A stretch of DNA of 36,187 nucleotides. Source: Deltaproteobacteria bacterium (lineage in GTDB: Bacteria; Desulfobacterota; DSM-4660; Desulfatiglandales; HGW-15). Positions 25,100 through 33,729 of the stretch are shown in pieces. A model generated the notes under the pieces. The model was not told the origin of the DNA. It searched no databases and saw nothing but the letters and a program-made list of their open reading frames with translations. The translations under genes and the position numbers were made by a program. Within the stretch, counting starts at the first letter, position 1; the number at the start of each line of letters is the position of its first letter. Location of the stretch: the NCBI GenBank assembly GCA_019310485.1, contig JAFDEF010000032.1, positions 1 to 36,187 on the forward strand, read 5' to 3'.

Positions 25100-25558
25100 T
25101 CACGAATCGTTGTCCGAAATCAGGACATCCCGACCGACCTGGCCGGGATCGCGGCTTCCAACCATGGTCATTATTCGCTTGAGCTCAAGGGTTATCCCTT
25201 CAATAATGCCTTTCACCCCTTCTCTCCCGTCTGCGGCCAACCCGTAAAGAATGGGTCTACCTAATCCCACCAGCGATGCCCCAAAGGCAAGCCCCTTGAG
25301 CACATCACTACCCCTGCGGAATCCTCCGTCTATGATTATCGCAGTTCTTCTCCTTTTTGGTAAAGTTCAGTCAATTCCATGGGCGATCTCCTTTCCGGTG
25401 GAAATATCCAGCATTGTAGATGATGGAACACGCTTATCCGAACCCAATGACATATCCCGGGTCCGTTTGTCAACAAGCAAGTAAAGGACGTGTATCCATG
25501 CCCCTGCAACCATCAATAGCAGCACCTCGTTCCTAGGCATTGGGGGGTTCTGGAGCAT
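25100..25558 (-). pseudogene. Remnant of an FMN-dependent alpha-hydroxyacid dehydrogenase
   Basis: The minus-strand C-terminal part is clear: RTAIIIDGGFRRGSDVLKG, then LAFGASLVGLGRPILYGL, LELKRIMTMVGSRDPGQVG and a stop at 25100. This is the FMN-binding barrel end of lactate/glycolate oxidase-like enzymes. An in-frame TGA lies upstream of TLPKRRRTAII (just after AHGID, about 25367), and a further open part (TMLDISTGKEIAHGID) runs to about 25558. It is neither a full-length enzyme nor a good start. I judge it a nonsense-mutated, N-terminally deleted pseudogene. The TGA is not followed by an obvious SECIS hairpin. Confidence 0.65.
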
Positions 25559-25628
25559 ACCGTGACCGGGGCACTTGGAGTTCGCGTTAGTAAGAAAGAG
25601 TAATTATCAGAATCAGGCATCAAAAGTC

Positions 25629-25657
25629 TTGACTCAAAATTACGATTATGCTTTAAT
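25629..25657 (+). promoter_or_regulatory. Promoter of the regulator-wtpABC operon
   Basis: TTGACT (25629-25634), a 17 nt spacer and TTTAAT (25652-25657) give a good sigma-70-type promoter. The start of the regulator gene (25683) is 25 nt downstream of the -10 with GAGAGG as RBS. No other promoter is seen before the following wtp genes. Confidence 0.55.
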
Positions 25658-25682
25658 CCTGCCAAAAACAGAGAGGTCATAC

Positions 25683-26624
25683 ATGGATAAGAAACCTATG
25701 CTCAATACGCGCGAAGTGGCCCGGCTGCTGAATATCAATGAAAAAATGGTTTATTCGTTGATAACTGAGAAAGGGCTTCCAGCAACCAAAGTGACAGGCA
25801 AATGGCTTTTCCCGCGGCACCTGGTTGAGCAGTGGGTGGAAAACCAGACAGTAAACTATCCAAAGCCATCTCAAGCGCTTCCGCCCTACCATGGGCTTCT
25901 GATCATAGCAGGGAGTAACGATATTCTCCTCGACAGGACCATTTACCTTTTTAACAGCCAGTACCCGGAACACCTGGCTGTGTTCGGGAACCTGGGGAGC
26001 ATGGGAGGCATTAGGGCTCTGCGGCGAAATCTCTGCCATGTGGCATCAAGCCACCTGCTCCAAGAAAACGAGGATGAGTATAATTTCGGTTTTGCAAGCC
26101 GGGAGCTCAATCAGATGCCCGCTGTCATTAATTTTTGTCGCAGGGAACAGGGACTCATTGTTCAAAAGGGAAACCCTAAAAAGATTCAATCAATCAGAGA
26201 TTTAGGAAGGGGAGATATATGCATTGTGAATCGTGCCCTGGGGACAGGTACGCGTCTCCTCCTTGACATGGAACTTCAAAGAGCAGGCATCAACGGCAAT
26301 GAACTGAAAGGCTACGGACAGGAGGTGGAAAAGCACCTGGATGTTGGGCTTGAAGTGTTGTCAGGTAAGGCTGACGCAGGGTCTGGAATCAGGGTCGTTG
26401 CCGGAATTCTTGGCCTGGAGTTTATCCCATTGCGATGGGAGCGTTTTGATCTCCTTATTTCAAAAGACCGCTTTTTTGATCACGGGATACAGCTTTTCCT
26501 GGGCCTTTTACATGAAGAAGCGTTTCGGAAGATCGCTGAAGAACTTGAAGGTTATGACTTGAGCCTTTGTGGAAAAATGGTTTTTCCACAAGAAGCTTCG
26601 AAGCGTATTGAGGTAGAAGAGTGA
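25683..26624 (+). CDS. HTH + periplasmic-binding-fold transcriptional regulator of the tungstate/molybdate operon
   Basis: About 314 residues. An N-terminal excisionase-type helix-turn-helix (LNTREVARLLNINEKMVYSL, WLFPRHLVEQWVENQ) is followed by a substrate-binding (PBP-like) domain resembling the ligand part of ModA-like proteins: LLIIAGSNDILLDRTIYLF, FASRELNQMPAVINFCRREQ, DICIVNRALGTGTRLLLDM, VLSGKADAGSGIRVVAGILG and LEFIPLRWERFDLLISKDR. Such one-component proteins sense oxyanions inside the cell. Its stop overlaps the wtpA start by 4 nt (GTGA), so I infer it controls the tungstate/molybdate transporter in the same transcript. ATG 25683 (RBS GAGAGG) is chosen over 25575. Confidence 0.8.
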   Translation: MDKKPMLNTREVARLLNINEKMVYSLITEKGLPATKVTGKWLFPRHLVEQWVENQTVNYPKPSQALPPYHGLLIIAGSNDILLDRTIYLFNSQYPEHLAVFGNLGSMGGIRALRRNLCHVASSHLLQENEDEYNFGFASRELNQMPAVINFCRREQGLIVQKGNPKKIQSIRDLGRGDICIVNRALGTGTRLLLDMELQRAGINGNELKGYGQEVEKHLDVGLEVLSGKADAGSGIRVVAGILGLEFIPLRWERFDLLISKDRFFDHGIQLFLGLLHEEAFRKIAEELEGYDLSLCGKMVFPQEASKRIEVEE

Positions 26625-27592
26625 AAACCTATTTTTCAAAGTTGTTTGTAGCAATATCTGTGGGGATTGGCGTTTTTGCATCCATATGTGCTGTTGCGCC
26701 ACAAGTCGGGGCGGGAGATAAGCTCATAATTTTTCATGCCGGTTCTCTTTCAATCCCTTTCAAAGATATGGCAAAAGCTTTTGAGCTGCAACATCCGGGT
26801 GTTAAGGTTCTCAGGGAAGCGGCCGGCTCCCGGACCTGTGCAAGAAAGATCACGGACCTGGGCCGCCCTTGCGATGTAATGGCCTCTGCCGACTATAGTG
26901 TTATTGAGGAGCTTCTGATCCCCGAGTATGCCTCATGGAACATATCTTTTGCCACAAACGAAATGGCTATAATGTACAGGTCCGACTCAAAGTATGCAGG
27001 GGAGATCAACGGTCGGAACTGGTACCGCATCCTTCTTAGAAAAGGGGTGCAGTACGGCCACTCCGATCCAAACAGCGATCCCTGTGGATACAGAAGCCAG
27101 CTTGTATGGCAGCTCGCGGAAAAATACTACAATGTGCCCGGGCTCTATGAAAGGCTCAAAAAGGGGTGCCCGCTTCGAAACATCAGGCCCAAGGAGACCG
27201 ACCTGATAGCGCTTCTAGAGGCAGGGCAGATCGACTACCTCTTTATTTATAGATCCGTGTGCCTTCAGCACGGGATGCCCTTTGTAAAACTCCCCGACCA
27301 AATTAACCTTGGCTCATTTGAGTATGCAGAATTTTACAAACAGGCGAGGATCAAAATCTCGGGAAAGACCCCCGGTTCTTTTATTGAGAAAAGGGGGAAA
27401 CCCATGATCTACGGGATCACCATCCCAGGCAATGCTCCTCACCCTGCGCTGGCAGTGGATTTTGTTTCCTTTTTGCTGGGCCCTGAGGGACGGAAAATCA
27501 TGAAACGAAATGGACAGGCTCCGCTGCCGGTTCCTATGGCAACAGGGAATGTTAGACAGATACCTGCGCCGCTCCGCGCGTTTCTTCAGTGA
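26621..27592 (+). CDS. wtpA: Tungstate/molybdate ABC transporter, substrate-binding protein WtpA-type
   Basis: About 323 residues from GTG 26621, overlapping the regulator's stop (GTGA). An N-terminal signal peptide (MKTYFSKLFVAISVGIGVFA) leads into a PBP domain typical of WtpA/ModA. The first strand is DKLIIFHAGSLSIPFKDMAK (oxyanion-binding start), then GSRTCARKITDLGRPCDVMA (binding pocket), WNISFATNEMAIMYRSDS, and YGHSDPNSDPCGYRSQLVWQ. It captures tungstate or molybdate for W- or Mo-enzymes such as formate dehydrogenases and aldehyde oxidoreductases. Anaerobes of the WtpA class prefer tungstate, but the sequence alone does not fix the preference. Confidence 0.88.
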   Translation: MKTYFSKLFVAISVGIGVFASICAVAPQVGAGDKLIIFHAGSLSIPFKDMAKAFELQHPGVKVLREAAGSRTCARKITDLGRPCDVMASADYSVIEELLIPEYASWNISFATNEMAIMYRSDSKYAGEINGRNWYRILLRKGVQYGHSDPNSDPCGYRSQLVWQLAEKYYNVPGLYERLKKGCPLRNIRPKETDLIALLEAGQIDYLFIYRSVCLQHGMPFVKLPDQINLGSFEYAEFYKQARIKISGKTPGSFIEKRGKPMIYGITIPGNAPHPALAVDFVSFLLGPEGRKIMKRNGQAPLPVPMATGNVRQIPAPLRAFLQ

Positions 27593-27663
27593 TGGACACG
27601 CCTATGGAACGAAGCTCCAGGGGAGCATATGTGTCCGGGATTTCTGTGCACGGGGAAGTTTGA

Positions 27664-28437
27664 ATGAAGAATTTCAAACCAGTCATATGGGGACTGAGCA
27701 CTGTTGTGCTCTTGATGGTGGTTATTCCTCTGATAAGAATGGTGCTTGCCGCAGACCCTGGCGTCTTAAGAGCTACGGTGGCCGATCCTGAAGTCATTCA
27801 ATCTATCTTCCTGACGCTCAGGTCTGCCCTTTGGGCCACCATTTTTTGCGCTATTTTCGGCATTCCTCTGGCCTACGCTCTGGCACGATGGGAGCTTCCC
27901 TTTAAAAGCGTGGTACAGGGCATAATTGATCTTCCGGTAATGATCCCCCACACGGCTGCTGGCATTGCCCTGTTGATGGTCTATGGGCAGCGGTTTTTCA
28001 TGGGAAAGGCATTTTCATCACTCGGGATCAGCTTTGTAGGAACAGAGGCCGGCATCAGTCTTGCCATGGCATTTGTCTCTCTTCCTTTCCTGGTCAATGC
28101 TGCCAGAGACGGATTTCTCTCCATTGATCCCAGGCTGGAACGCGTGGCTCGAACCCTTGGAGCATCTCCCTGGAAAGCGTTTTTCAAGGTCAGCTTACCA
28201 CTTGCATGGCGCGCCATCCTCTCCGGAGGTATTATGATGTGGGCTAGGGGAATAAGTGAGTTCGGGGCCGTTATCGTTCTTGCTTATCATCCTATGACAG
28301 CGCCTGTCCTCATCTGGGAACGATTCGAAGCATACGGCTTGAAGTACGCCAGGCCTGTTGCCGTTTTTCTGATTTTGCTGTGCCTCGGAATTTTTGCGCT
28401 TCTTCGCGGAATTGCAGCAAGGAAAAGGGAGGCATAA
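27664..28437 (+). CDS. wtpB: Tungstate/molybdate ABC transporter permease WtpB-type
   Basis: 257 residues with about six hydrophobic segments, such as IWGLSTVVLLMVVIPLIRMV, IFCAIFGIPLAYALARW and AVFLILLCLGIFALLRGI. It has the permease contact loop for the ATPase (EAA motif) at RVARTLGASPWKAFFKVSLP. ATG 27664 has GGGGAAG upstream. The gap to wtpA is 71 nt and the next gene starts 1 nt after the stop. It is the membrane part of the same importer. Confidence 0.88.
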   Translation: MKNFKPVIWGLSTVVLLMVVIPLIRMVLAADPGVLRATVADPEVIQSIFLTLRSALWATIFCAIFGIPLAYALARWELPFKSVVQGIIDLPVMIPHTAAGIALLMVYGQRFFMGKAFSSLGISFVGTEAGISLAMAFVSLPFLVNAARDGFLSIDPRLERVARTLGASPWKAFFKVSLPLAWRAILSGGIMMWARGISEFGAVIVLAYHPMTAPVLIWERFEAYGLKYARPVAVFLILLCLGIFALLRGIAARKREA

Positions 28438-28438
28438 A

Positions 28439-29518
28439 TTGCTTCGTGTCCAGGAGATAAGTGTAACGCTGGGCAATTTCATGCTTAAAAACATAACCCT
28501 CCACGTAAAAGGGGGGGAATACATGGTACTCCTGGGACCCACCGGCACAGGAAAAACAGTGCTCCTCGAAACCATTGTTGGAATGCATGCTGTAGAAAGC
28601 GGAAAAATCTTTATTCATGGCAAGGACGCTACCCGTTTGCCTCCTGAAAAAAGAAACCTAGGGGTTGTTTACCAGGATTACGCTCTTTTTCCGCACCTCA
28701 CAGTCCGCAAAAACATTGCTTTCGGGCTCCGGCTCAGGGGAAACACCAGGGAAGAGACAACCAGGAAGGTAGAGGAAATGGCGGATTTCCTCGATATAGG
28801 GCAAATCCTTGAGCGCCGGACCGTGAACCTCTCAGGCGGCGAAGGCCAGCGGGTGGCACTTGCCAGGGCTCTAGTTCTAAAACCTTATGTGCTGCTGCTT
28901 GATGAACCACTAAGTGCACTGGACCGAACCAGCCGGGATCGCTTGAGACGAGAGTTAAAGCGAATCCACAAAGAAATGGGCATTACCATTCTTCACATCA
29001 CGCACGACCTGACAGAAGCTTTTTTCCTGGCAAGCCACCTTGCCGTGATGAAAGACGGAAGAATACTGCAGCAGGGCAGCCCGGGAGCTGTTTTAAGAGC
29101 GCCAAAGAATCGCACCGTTGCAGAGCTTCTGGGTGTTGAAAACCTGATCAAGGCAGAAGCAGCCGGGGAGAGAGGATTTCTTACCAGCTTGGGGCCCTTA
29201 GACATGGAAGGCGCATTTCCAGGCAAGCCTGAATATGCTGCCGATGTTTACCTGACGATTCCCGGGTGGTGCGTTGAGGTGGTTCCTCAAAGGGAAACAA
29301 AGCAATATGCCTGGATGGGCAAAATGAGGGTGGAGGGTACAAACTTCCTCGATGGTCTTATGGAGCTTGAGCTTACACACACTGGAGGAGAACGCTTGAG
29401 AACATCTCTGTCGCGGAGGGAGATTAGTTTGCTGGACATTCCCCTGGAAATTGGAGCGCAACTGCCCGTGGGGCTTCTAAAAGAAGGCATTTATTGGGTG
29501 CCGCGTTTCAATTCATGA
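28439..29518 (+). CDS. wtpC: Tungstate/molybdate ABC transporter ATP-binding protein WtpC-type
   Basis: About 360 residues from TTG 28439, 1 nt after the wtpB stop, with GGGAGG about 6 nt upstream. Walker A is GPTGTGKT (33-40), the signature LSGGEGQRVALARAL (131 onward) and Walker B VLLLDEPLSALD; H-loop LHITHDLTEA. A C-terminal domain of about 130 residues (from LLGVENLIKAEAAGE) looks like the TOBE/MOP-type oxyanion-sensing regulatory domain of ModC/WtpC. It energises import. It completes an operon of regulator, binding protein, permease and ATPase. Confidence 0.9.
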   Translation: MLRVQEISVTLGNFMLKNITLHVKGGEYMVLLGPTGTGKTVLLETIVGMHAVESGKIFIHGKDATRLPPEKRNLGVVYQDYALFPHLTVRKNIAFGLRLRGNTREETTRKVEEMADFLDIGQILERRTVNLSGGEGQRVALARALVLKPYVLLLDEPLSALDRTSRDRLRRELKRIHKEMGITILHITHDLTEAFFLASHLAVMKDGRILQQGSPGAVLRAPKNRTVAELLGVENLIKAEAAGERGFLTSLGPLDMEGAFPGKPEYAADVYLTIPGWCVEVVPQRETKQYAWMGKMRVEGTNFLDGLMELELTHTGGERLRTSLSRREISLLDIPLEIGAQLPVGLLKEGIYWVPRFNS

Positions 29519-30042
29519 AACATCAGGCCGGGGTAGTGATTATTTCAAACTCCGGCGGGTCCATAATGTGTTTCTTAACAGCACACAGGTCCATGGACCT
29601 TATGATTGCTTTTCGGTATTTTTCAGAAAAGCTCCTGTCCAGCCTTAACAAACTGAATCTATGCGCGTGCTTATTGCTGGTGGGCCATATGAATGGTATT
29701 GAAAAAACCTTGCCCGTGAGGCAAGATGGATAAAAGATGCTTGTGCGGGAAAACATGCAATAATGCGAGATCAACCGGATAAGAAGTTTTGATCTCATTG
29801 TCTCGATTGATGATCTTGTATCCTTTTCAAGCGATGGATGCTTTTTATCCGCCAGAGGCGGATTTATCCGCCAGAGGCGGATTAATCCGCCGGAGGCGGA
29901 CGAGCCCGCCAGAGGCGGACAAGGGTTCAATTCCCCGCCCCTTGGGGCGTTGAGAAAATTTCCGATTGATACCCCGTCCGCTTGCGCCGGGGTAGTTAAT
30001 TGCTGCGAAGAGGGCTCTCATCATAGACAGGGGGGATAAAGT
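29519..30042. other. Repeat-rich spacer between wtpC and yggS
   Basis: A 524 bp stretch without an intact gene. The left part (29523 to about 29650) holds a minus-strand frame tail (EKYRKAIIRSMDLCAVKKHI, PPEFEI) that resembles the C-terminus of OsmC-family proteins, possibly a relic; I am not sure. The centre (29848-29919) carries four palindromic repeats. The right part has two short GC-rich palindromes, CGCCCCTTGGGGCG (29936-29949) and TACCCCG/CGGGGTA arms (29970-29976 with 29988-29994). It ends with GGGGG at 30031-30035, a plausible RBS for yggS. Confidence 0.55.
29848..29919. repeat. Four tandem copies of a 15 bp palindrome at 19 bp spacing
   Basis: Copies at 29848-29862, 29867-29881, 29886-29900 and 29905-29919. 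The first two are TCCGCCAGAGGCGGA. The third has one change in the loop (TCCGCCGGAGGCGGA) and the fourth has C in place of the first T. Each is a self-complementary TCCGCC/GGCGGA pair with a 3 nt centre. The 4 nt linkers vary. This GC palindrome resembles dispersed intergenic repeats in environmental bacteria and may act as a protein-binding array or a REP-like element. Confidence 0.75.
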
Positions 30043-30702
30043 ATGATCAAAGAACGAGTAAGGAAGATTTTGGCTGAACTTCCGGAAGGCGTAATACTTG
30101 TGGGTGCTGCAAAGACAAGGACGCCTGAAGAGATCCTCGAAGCGGTAGAGGGAGGTCTTGAGGTAGTAGGTGAAAACTATGTTCAGGAGGCTGAAAAAGC
30201 AATTGCAGTCACTGGCAGCAGGGTGAAGTGGCACATGATCGGACACCTGCAAACAAACAAGGCCAAAAAAGCAGTCAGGATCTTTGACATGATAGAAACC
30301 GTGGATTCCATTAAGCTGGCCAGGGAAATTGACAAGGCATGTGCAAAAATCGGCAAGAAGATGCCTGTCCTTATTGAAATTAACAGCGGCGAGGAGCCGC
30401 AGAAATCAGGCGTGATGCCGGATGAAGCCACAAGCCTGATAAAGCAGATCTCCACGCTTGAAAATATCAGGGTAATGGGGTTGATGACCATGGGGCCGTT
30501 TGCAGGAGACCCGGAAGAGGCGAGGCCGTATTTTCAGAAAACAAAGAGACTTTTCGATAAGCTAAAAGAAGAGAACATTCCAAACGTGGAGATGAGATAT
30601 CTTTCCATGGGTATGTCCAATTCTTACAGTGTTGCTCTTGAGGAAGGGGCAAACATGGTAAGAATTGGCACGAAGCTTTTTGGAGAGCGCCACTACGATT
30701 GA
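30043..30702 (+). CDS. yggS: YggS-family pyridoxal 5'-phosphate homeostasis protein
   Basis: 219 residues of the PLPBP (YggS/PROSC) family, an alanine-racemase-like barrel that binds PLP without known catalysis and helps balance B6 vitamers. The PLP lysine is Lys24 in VGAAKTRTPEE. The active-site strand GENYVQEAEKA, KWHMIGHLQTNKAK, and the phosphate-binding SMGMSNSYSVALEEGANMVR with the C-terminal IGTKLFGER are all present. Length is normal. ATG 30043 lies 7 nt after a GGGGG. It is followed by the ttcA-like gene 14 nt later, probably an operon. Confidence 0.93.
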   Translation: MIKERVRKILAELPEGVILVGAAKTRTPEEILEAVEGGLEVVGENYVQEAEKAIAVTGSRVKWHMIGHLQTNKAKKAVRIFDMIETVDSIKLAREIDKACAKIGKKMPVLIEINSGEEPQKSGVMPDEATSLIKQISTLENIRVMGLMTMGPFAGDPEEARPYFQKTKRLFDKLKEENIPNVEMRYLSMGMSNSYSVALEEGANMVRIGTKLFGERHYD

Positions 30703-30716
30703 CAAGGTGAATCGAT

Positions 30717-31436
30717 TTGAGCTTTGCTGCTAAGGAAATAAGGCGCCTGATGGGGAAAGCCATTCATACGCGGGAGATGATCAGTGAGGGAGATCATGTG
30801 CTGGTGGCGGTGTCAGGCGGGAAGGATAGCCTGTCCCTTTTGTGGCTCTTGAGGGAAAGGCTCAAGCGTGTCCCCATTGAATACGGTATCATTGCGGTGC
30901 ATGTTGATGTTGGCTTTGGATCCGACTCGGCTGAACGAATGAAGAGTTTTTTCACTGAGCACGGATTTGACTACAGGATTGTGAGAACCGATATCGGTCC
31001 AAAGGCGCACGGCCCCGAAAACAGGGAAAACCCTTGCTTTCTTTGCTCCAGGTTAAGGAGAAAGATCTTGTTTGAACTGGCAAATGAGCTGGGATGCAAC
31101 AAGATAGCCTTTGGCCATCACAAGGACGACGTGATTGAAACCTTTTTCCTCAATCTTTTCTATGGCGCTTCTTTGAGCACAATGATGCCGGTCCAGGACT
31201 TTTTCCAGGGGAAACTCACCATTATCAGGCCCATGTACTTGATAGACTTGGCGCTTGTGAAACGGTACGCAAACTCTATGGGATGGCCTGAAATAGACCT
31301 CGGTTGCCCCAGCGCAGGATCTACAAAAAGAGAAGAAATCAGGAAAATGCTGAGAAGCTTTTACAGGGGCAACAAAAAGGTCAAAGGAAATATCTTCCAC
31401 GCGCTCCATAATGTTAGGCCCGAGTATCTCCTGTAA
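30717..31436 (+). CDS. ttcA: TtcA-like PP-loop ATPase (tRNA 2-thiocytidine or related thiolation)
   Basis: 239 residues. The PP-loop SGGKDS (33-38) binds ATP. CFLC (Cys107, Cys110) and Cys197 in DLGCPSAGS are spaced as the three 4Fe-4S cysteines of TtcA. GHHKDDVIETFFLNLFYG is the adenylation-partner loop of this family. Family knowledge: TtcA puts sulfur on C32 of tRNA. This form is shorter than the E. coli enzyme, so the exact target base is an inference. The start is TTG 30717 (AAGGTGA upstream), while ATG at codon 12 is an alternative. It is downstream of yggS by 14 nt. Confidence 0.85.
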   Translation: MSFAAKEIRRLMGKAIHTREMISEGDHVLVAVSGGKDSLSLLWLLRERLKRVPIEYGIIAVHVDVGFGSDSAERMKSFFTEHGFDYRIVRTDIGPKAHGPENRENPCFLCSRLRRKILFELANELGCNKIAFGHHKDDVIETFFLNLFYGASLSTMMPVQDFFQGKLTIIRPMYLIDLALVKRYANSMGWPEIDLGCPSAGSTKREEIRKMLRSFYRGNKKVKGNIFHALHNVRPEYLL

Positions 31437-31474
31437 CGAGACCTTTGCAAATTGAACATTTTTTAAAGGTCTCG
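31437..31474. terminator. Inverted repeat between convergent ttcA-like and tkt genes
   Basis: A perfect 10 bp stem (31437-31446, CGAGACCTTT, with 31465-31474) immediately after the ttcA-like stop and 20 nt before the tkt stop. AT-rich sequence fills the loop. It lacks a long T-run on the plus side, so it is a probable but not classic bidirectional terminator. Confidence 0.6.
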
Positions 31475-31493
31475 TAGCGAGCTTGGCTTCAGT

Positions 31494-33506
31494 TCAATTG
31501 GTCGCAGCATGTCCCATAACTTTAAGGGCTCTTTCTACAACGTGATCAACTGTTAACCCGAACTTTTCATAAAGGATCTTGTAGGGTGCAGAAGCTCCGA
31601 AATGATCTATCCCCACTACCTCACCGCTCCTTCCTACGTACTTATGCCATCCCTGAGTCACGCCAGCCTCAACGGCAAGCCTGGCCTCTGTTTCAGGAGG
31701 CAGAACTTGATCTCGATAGGCTTTGGGTTGGCGGTCAAATAGCTCCCACGATGGCATGCTCACAACCCTGACGCGAATTCCTTTTTTTTCAAGCACATCG
31801 GCAGCCCCAAGTGCGAGGTGGACTTCGGAACCACTTGCTATTAGGATAATGTCCGGTTTGGCCTGAACCGAATCGCGCAAAACGTAACCACCCCGGGTAA
31901 GGCCTTCAGGGCCTGGATATAAGTTTCGATCCAGGGTTGGCACTCCTTGGCGTGTTAGGGCAAGAGCCACAGGACCTTCCTCGCAGCTCAGGGCAAAACG
32001 CCATGCTTCGGTCGTTTCGTTCGCATCGCACGGCCTGATAACAACCAGGTTTGGGATGGCTCTAAGGGAGGCAAGGTGTTCGATTGGTTGATGCGTCGGA
32101 CCATCTTCCCCAAGCCCTATGCTATCATGGGTGAAGACGTAGATCACTTTGAGCTTCATCATTGAAGCAAGCCGTATGGCAGGGCGCATGTAGTCGGAGA
32201 AGACGAGAAAGGTTCCACCATAAGGGATAAGTCCTCCGTGTAAGGCGATACCGTTTAGGATGGATCCCATTGCATGCTCCCTGACGCCGAAATGAAAATT
32301 TCTGCCCTCATACTGGCCTGGCTGGAATACTTTCTCATCTTTAATAATGGTCTTGTTCGAGGGTGCCAGATCCGCTGAGCCGCCTATCAGGTTAGGGATA
32401 CCGGATGCGACAGCATTCAGCACTTTCCCTGATGCAACCCGGGTTGCCATTCCTTTTGAATCAGCGGGGAAGGCAGGCATATCCTTGTCCCACCCATCAG
32501 ACAATATCTTTTCGTTCCATTGCACCCACTGCCGTGCAAGATCCGGAAATGCCTTCTTATACGCATCAAACCTCTCGCGCCATTTTTCTTCCAGCTCCTT
32601 GCCTCTCTCAAGTGCCTGGCGGAAGTGTTTTAGTGCCTGCTCCGGGATGAAACACTCAGGCTCAAGAGGCCATCCGAGGTTTTTCTTGGTCAATTTGAGC
32701 TCTTCCGGACCAAGGGGTTCTCCGTGGGCCGATGCTGTATCCTGCTTGTTAGGGCTTCCATAGCCGATATGCGTTCTCACTGCTATAAGAGAGGGTCGTT
32801 GCGTTTCGCTTCGGGCTGCCACGATAGCCTTTTCTATGGCAAACAGGTCGTTTCCGTCTTCTACCTGCTGTACGTGCCAGTTATAGGCTTTGAACCGCTC
32901 CACCCTGTTTTCCGTAAAGGCAAGATCCGTGCTTCCATCAATGCTAATGTGGTTGTCGTCATAAAGGTAGATGAGCTTGCCCAATTTCAGGTGGCCTGCC
33001 AGGGAAGCGGCCTCGTGGGATACTCCTTCCATCAGGTCCCCGTCGCTGACAATTGCATATGTGTAATGATCAACAATTTCGTGACCCGGACGGTTAAGAC
33101 GGGCAGCGAGGTACCTCTCGGCAATTGCCATGCCTACCCCGTTGGCAAATCCCTGACCCAGCGGTCCGGTGGTGGTCTCAACCCCTGGAGTGAGGTTGGA
33201 TTCGGGATGTCCCGGGGTTATACTTCCCCACTGACGGAAATTCTTTAGCTCCTCCAGGGAAAGGTCATATCCGGTAAGATGGAGGAGACTGTAAATCAGC
33301 ATAGACCCGTGGCCCGCTGACAGAACGAATCTGTCCCTGTCGGGCCAGTCAGGATCAGCAGGGTTGTGCTTCAAGAATCTGGTCCACAAAACATAAGCCA
33401 TGGGCGCCGCCCCCATGGGCATGCCGGGATGGCCGGAATTGGCCCTTTGAACGCAGTCTGCGCTTAGCATTCTAATCGTATTGATGCAGAGGTCATCCAG
33501 TTCCAT
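31494..33506 (-). CDS. tkt: Transketolase
   Basis: A 670-residue thiamine-diphosphate enzyme of the non-oxidative pentose phosphate pathway. Visible parts: [20 protein letters not shown] (phosphate/TPP region), the TPP motif [19 protein letters not shown] to [23 protein letters not shown], then the Pyr domain [21 protein letters not shown] with the catalytic-site Glu, and [20 protein letters not shown]. The C-terminal domain ends at 31494. Length is normal and the gene is intact. The ATG at 33506 has AGGGGG 11-15 nt upstream. It follows the DapA-like gene and kdsD on the same strand across a structured 223 nt gap. Transketolase and KdsD both act on pentose 5-phosphates. Confidence 0.96.
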   Translation of the reverse strand: MELDDLCINTIRMLSADCVQRANSGHPGMPMGAAPMAYVLWTRFLKHNPADPDWPDRDRFVLSAGHGSMLIYSLLHLTGYDLSLEELKNFRQWGSITPGHPESNLTPGVETTTGPLGQGFANGVGMAIAERYLAARLNRPGHEIVDHYTYAIVSDGDLMEGVSHEAASLAGHLKLGKLIYLYDDNHISIDGSTDLAFTENRVERFKAYNWHVQQVEDGNDLFAIEKAIVAARSETQRPSLIAVRTHIGYGSPNKQDTASAHGEPLGPEELKLTKKNLGWPLEPECFIPEQALKHFRQALERGKELEEKWRERFDAYKKAFPDLARQWVQWNEKILSDGWDKDMPAFPADSKGMATRVASGKVLNAVASGIPNLIGGSADLAPSNKTIIKDEKVFQPGQYEGRNFHFGVREHAMGSILNGIALHGGLIPYGGTFLVFSDYMRPAIRLASMMKLKVIYVFTHDSIGLGEDGPTHQPIEHLASLRAIPNLVVIRPCDANETTEAWRFALSCEEGPVALALTRQGVPTLDRNLYPGPEGLTRGGYVLRDSVQAKPDIILIASGSEVHLALGAADVLEKKGIRVRVVSMPSWELFDRQPKAYRDQVLPPETEARLAVEAGVTQGWHKYVGRSGEVVGIDHFGASAPYKILYEKFGLTVDHVVERALKVMGHAATN

Positions 33507-33607
33507 TTCTCGCTTTTCCCCCTTTTTCCAGTCAATAATGTTGAAATCCTAAGAAGTCATCCGACGAGACGGCACAGTAAAAAGCACCAAGATCAAGGCG
33601 TTCGAGT

Positions 33608-33640
33608 CCGGCACTCACTTTGATTCAAACTGAGTGCCGG
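33608..33640. repeat. Inverted repeat in the tkt upstream region
   Basis: Perfect 10 bp arms CCGGCACTCA (33608-33617) and TGAGTGCCGG (33631-33640), 100 nt before the tkt start. No T-run follows on either strand, so it may be an operator or a structured leader more than a terminator. Confidence 0.5.
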
Positions 33641-33729
33641 GCGAAGCACAACACAGAGATTGGGCTTTTTGTGAAGCCGTCAAAAATGTAAGGCACCTTT
33701 TAGTCTGTTATGACGCAAGAGTCAAGGGG

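Noticed and set aside
29848-29919. CRISPR array
   Set aside because: Repeats are 15 bp palindromes with 4 bp linkers, far too short for spacers, and no cas genes are near.
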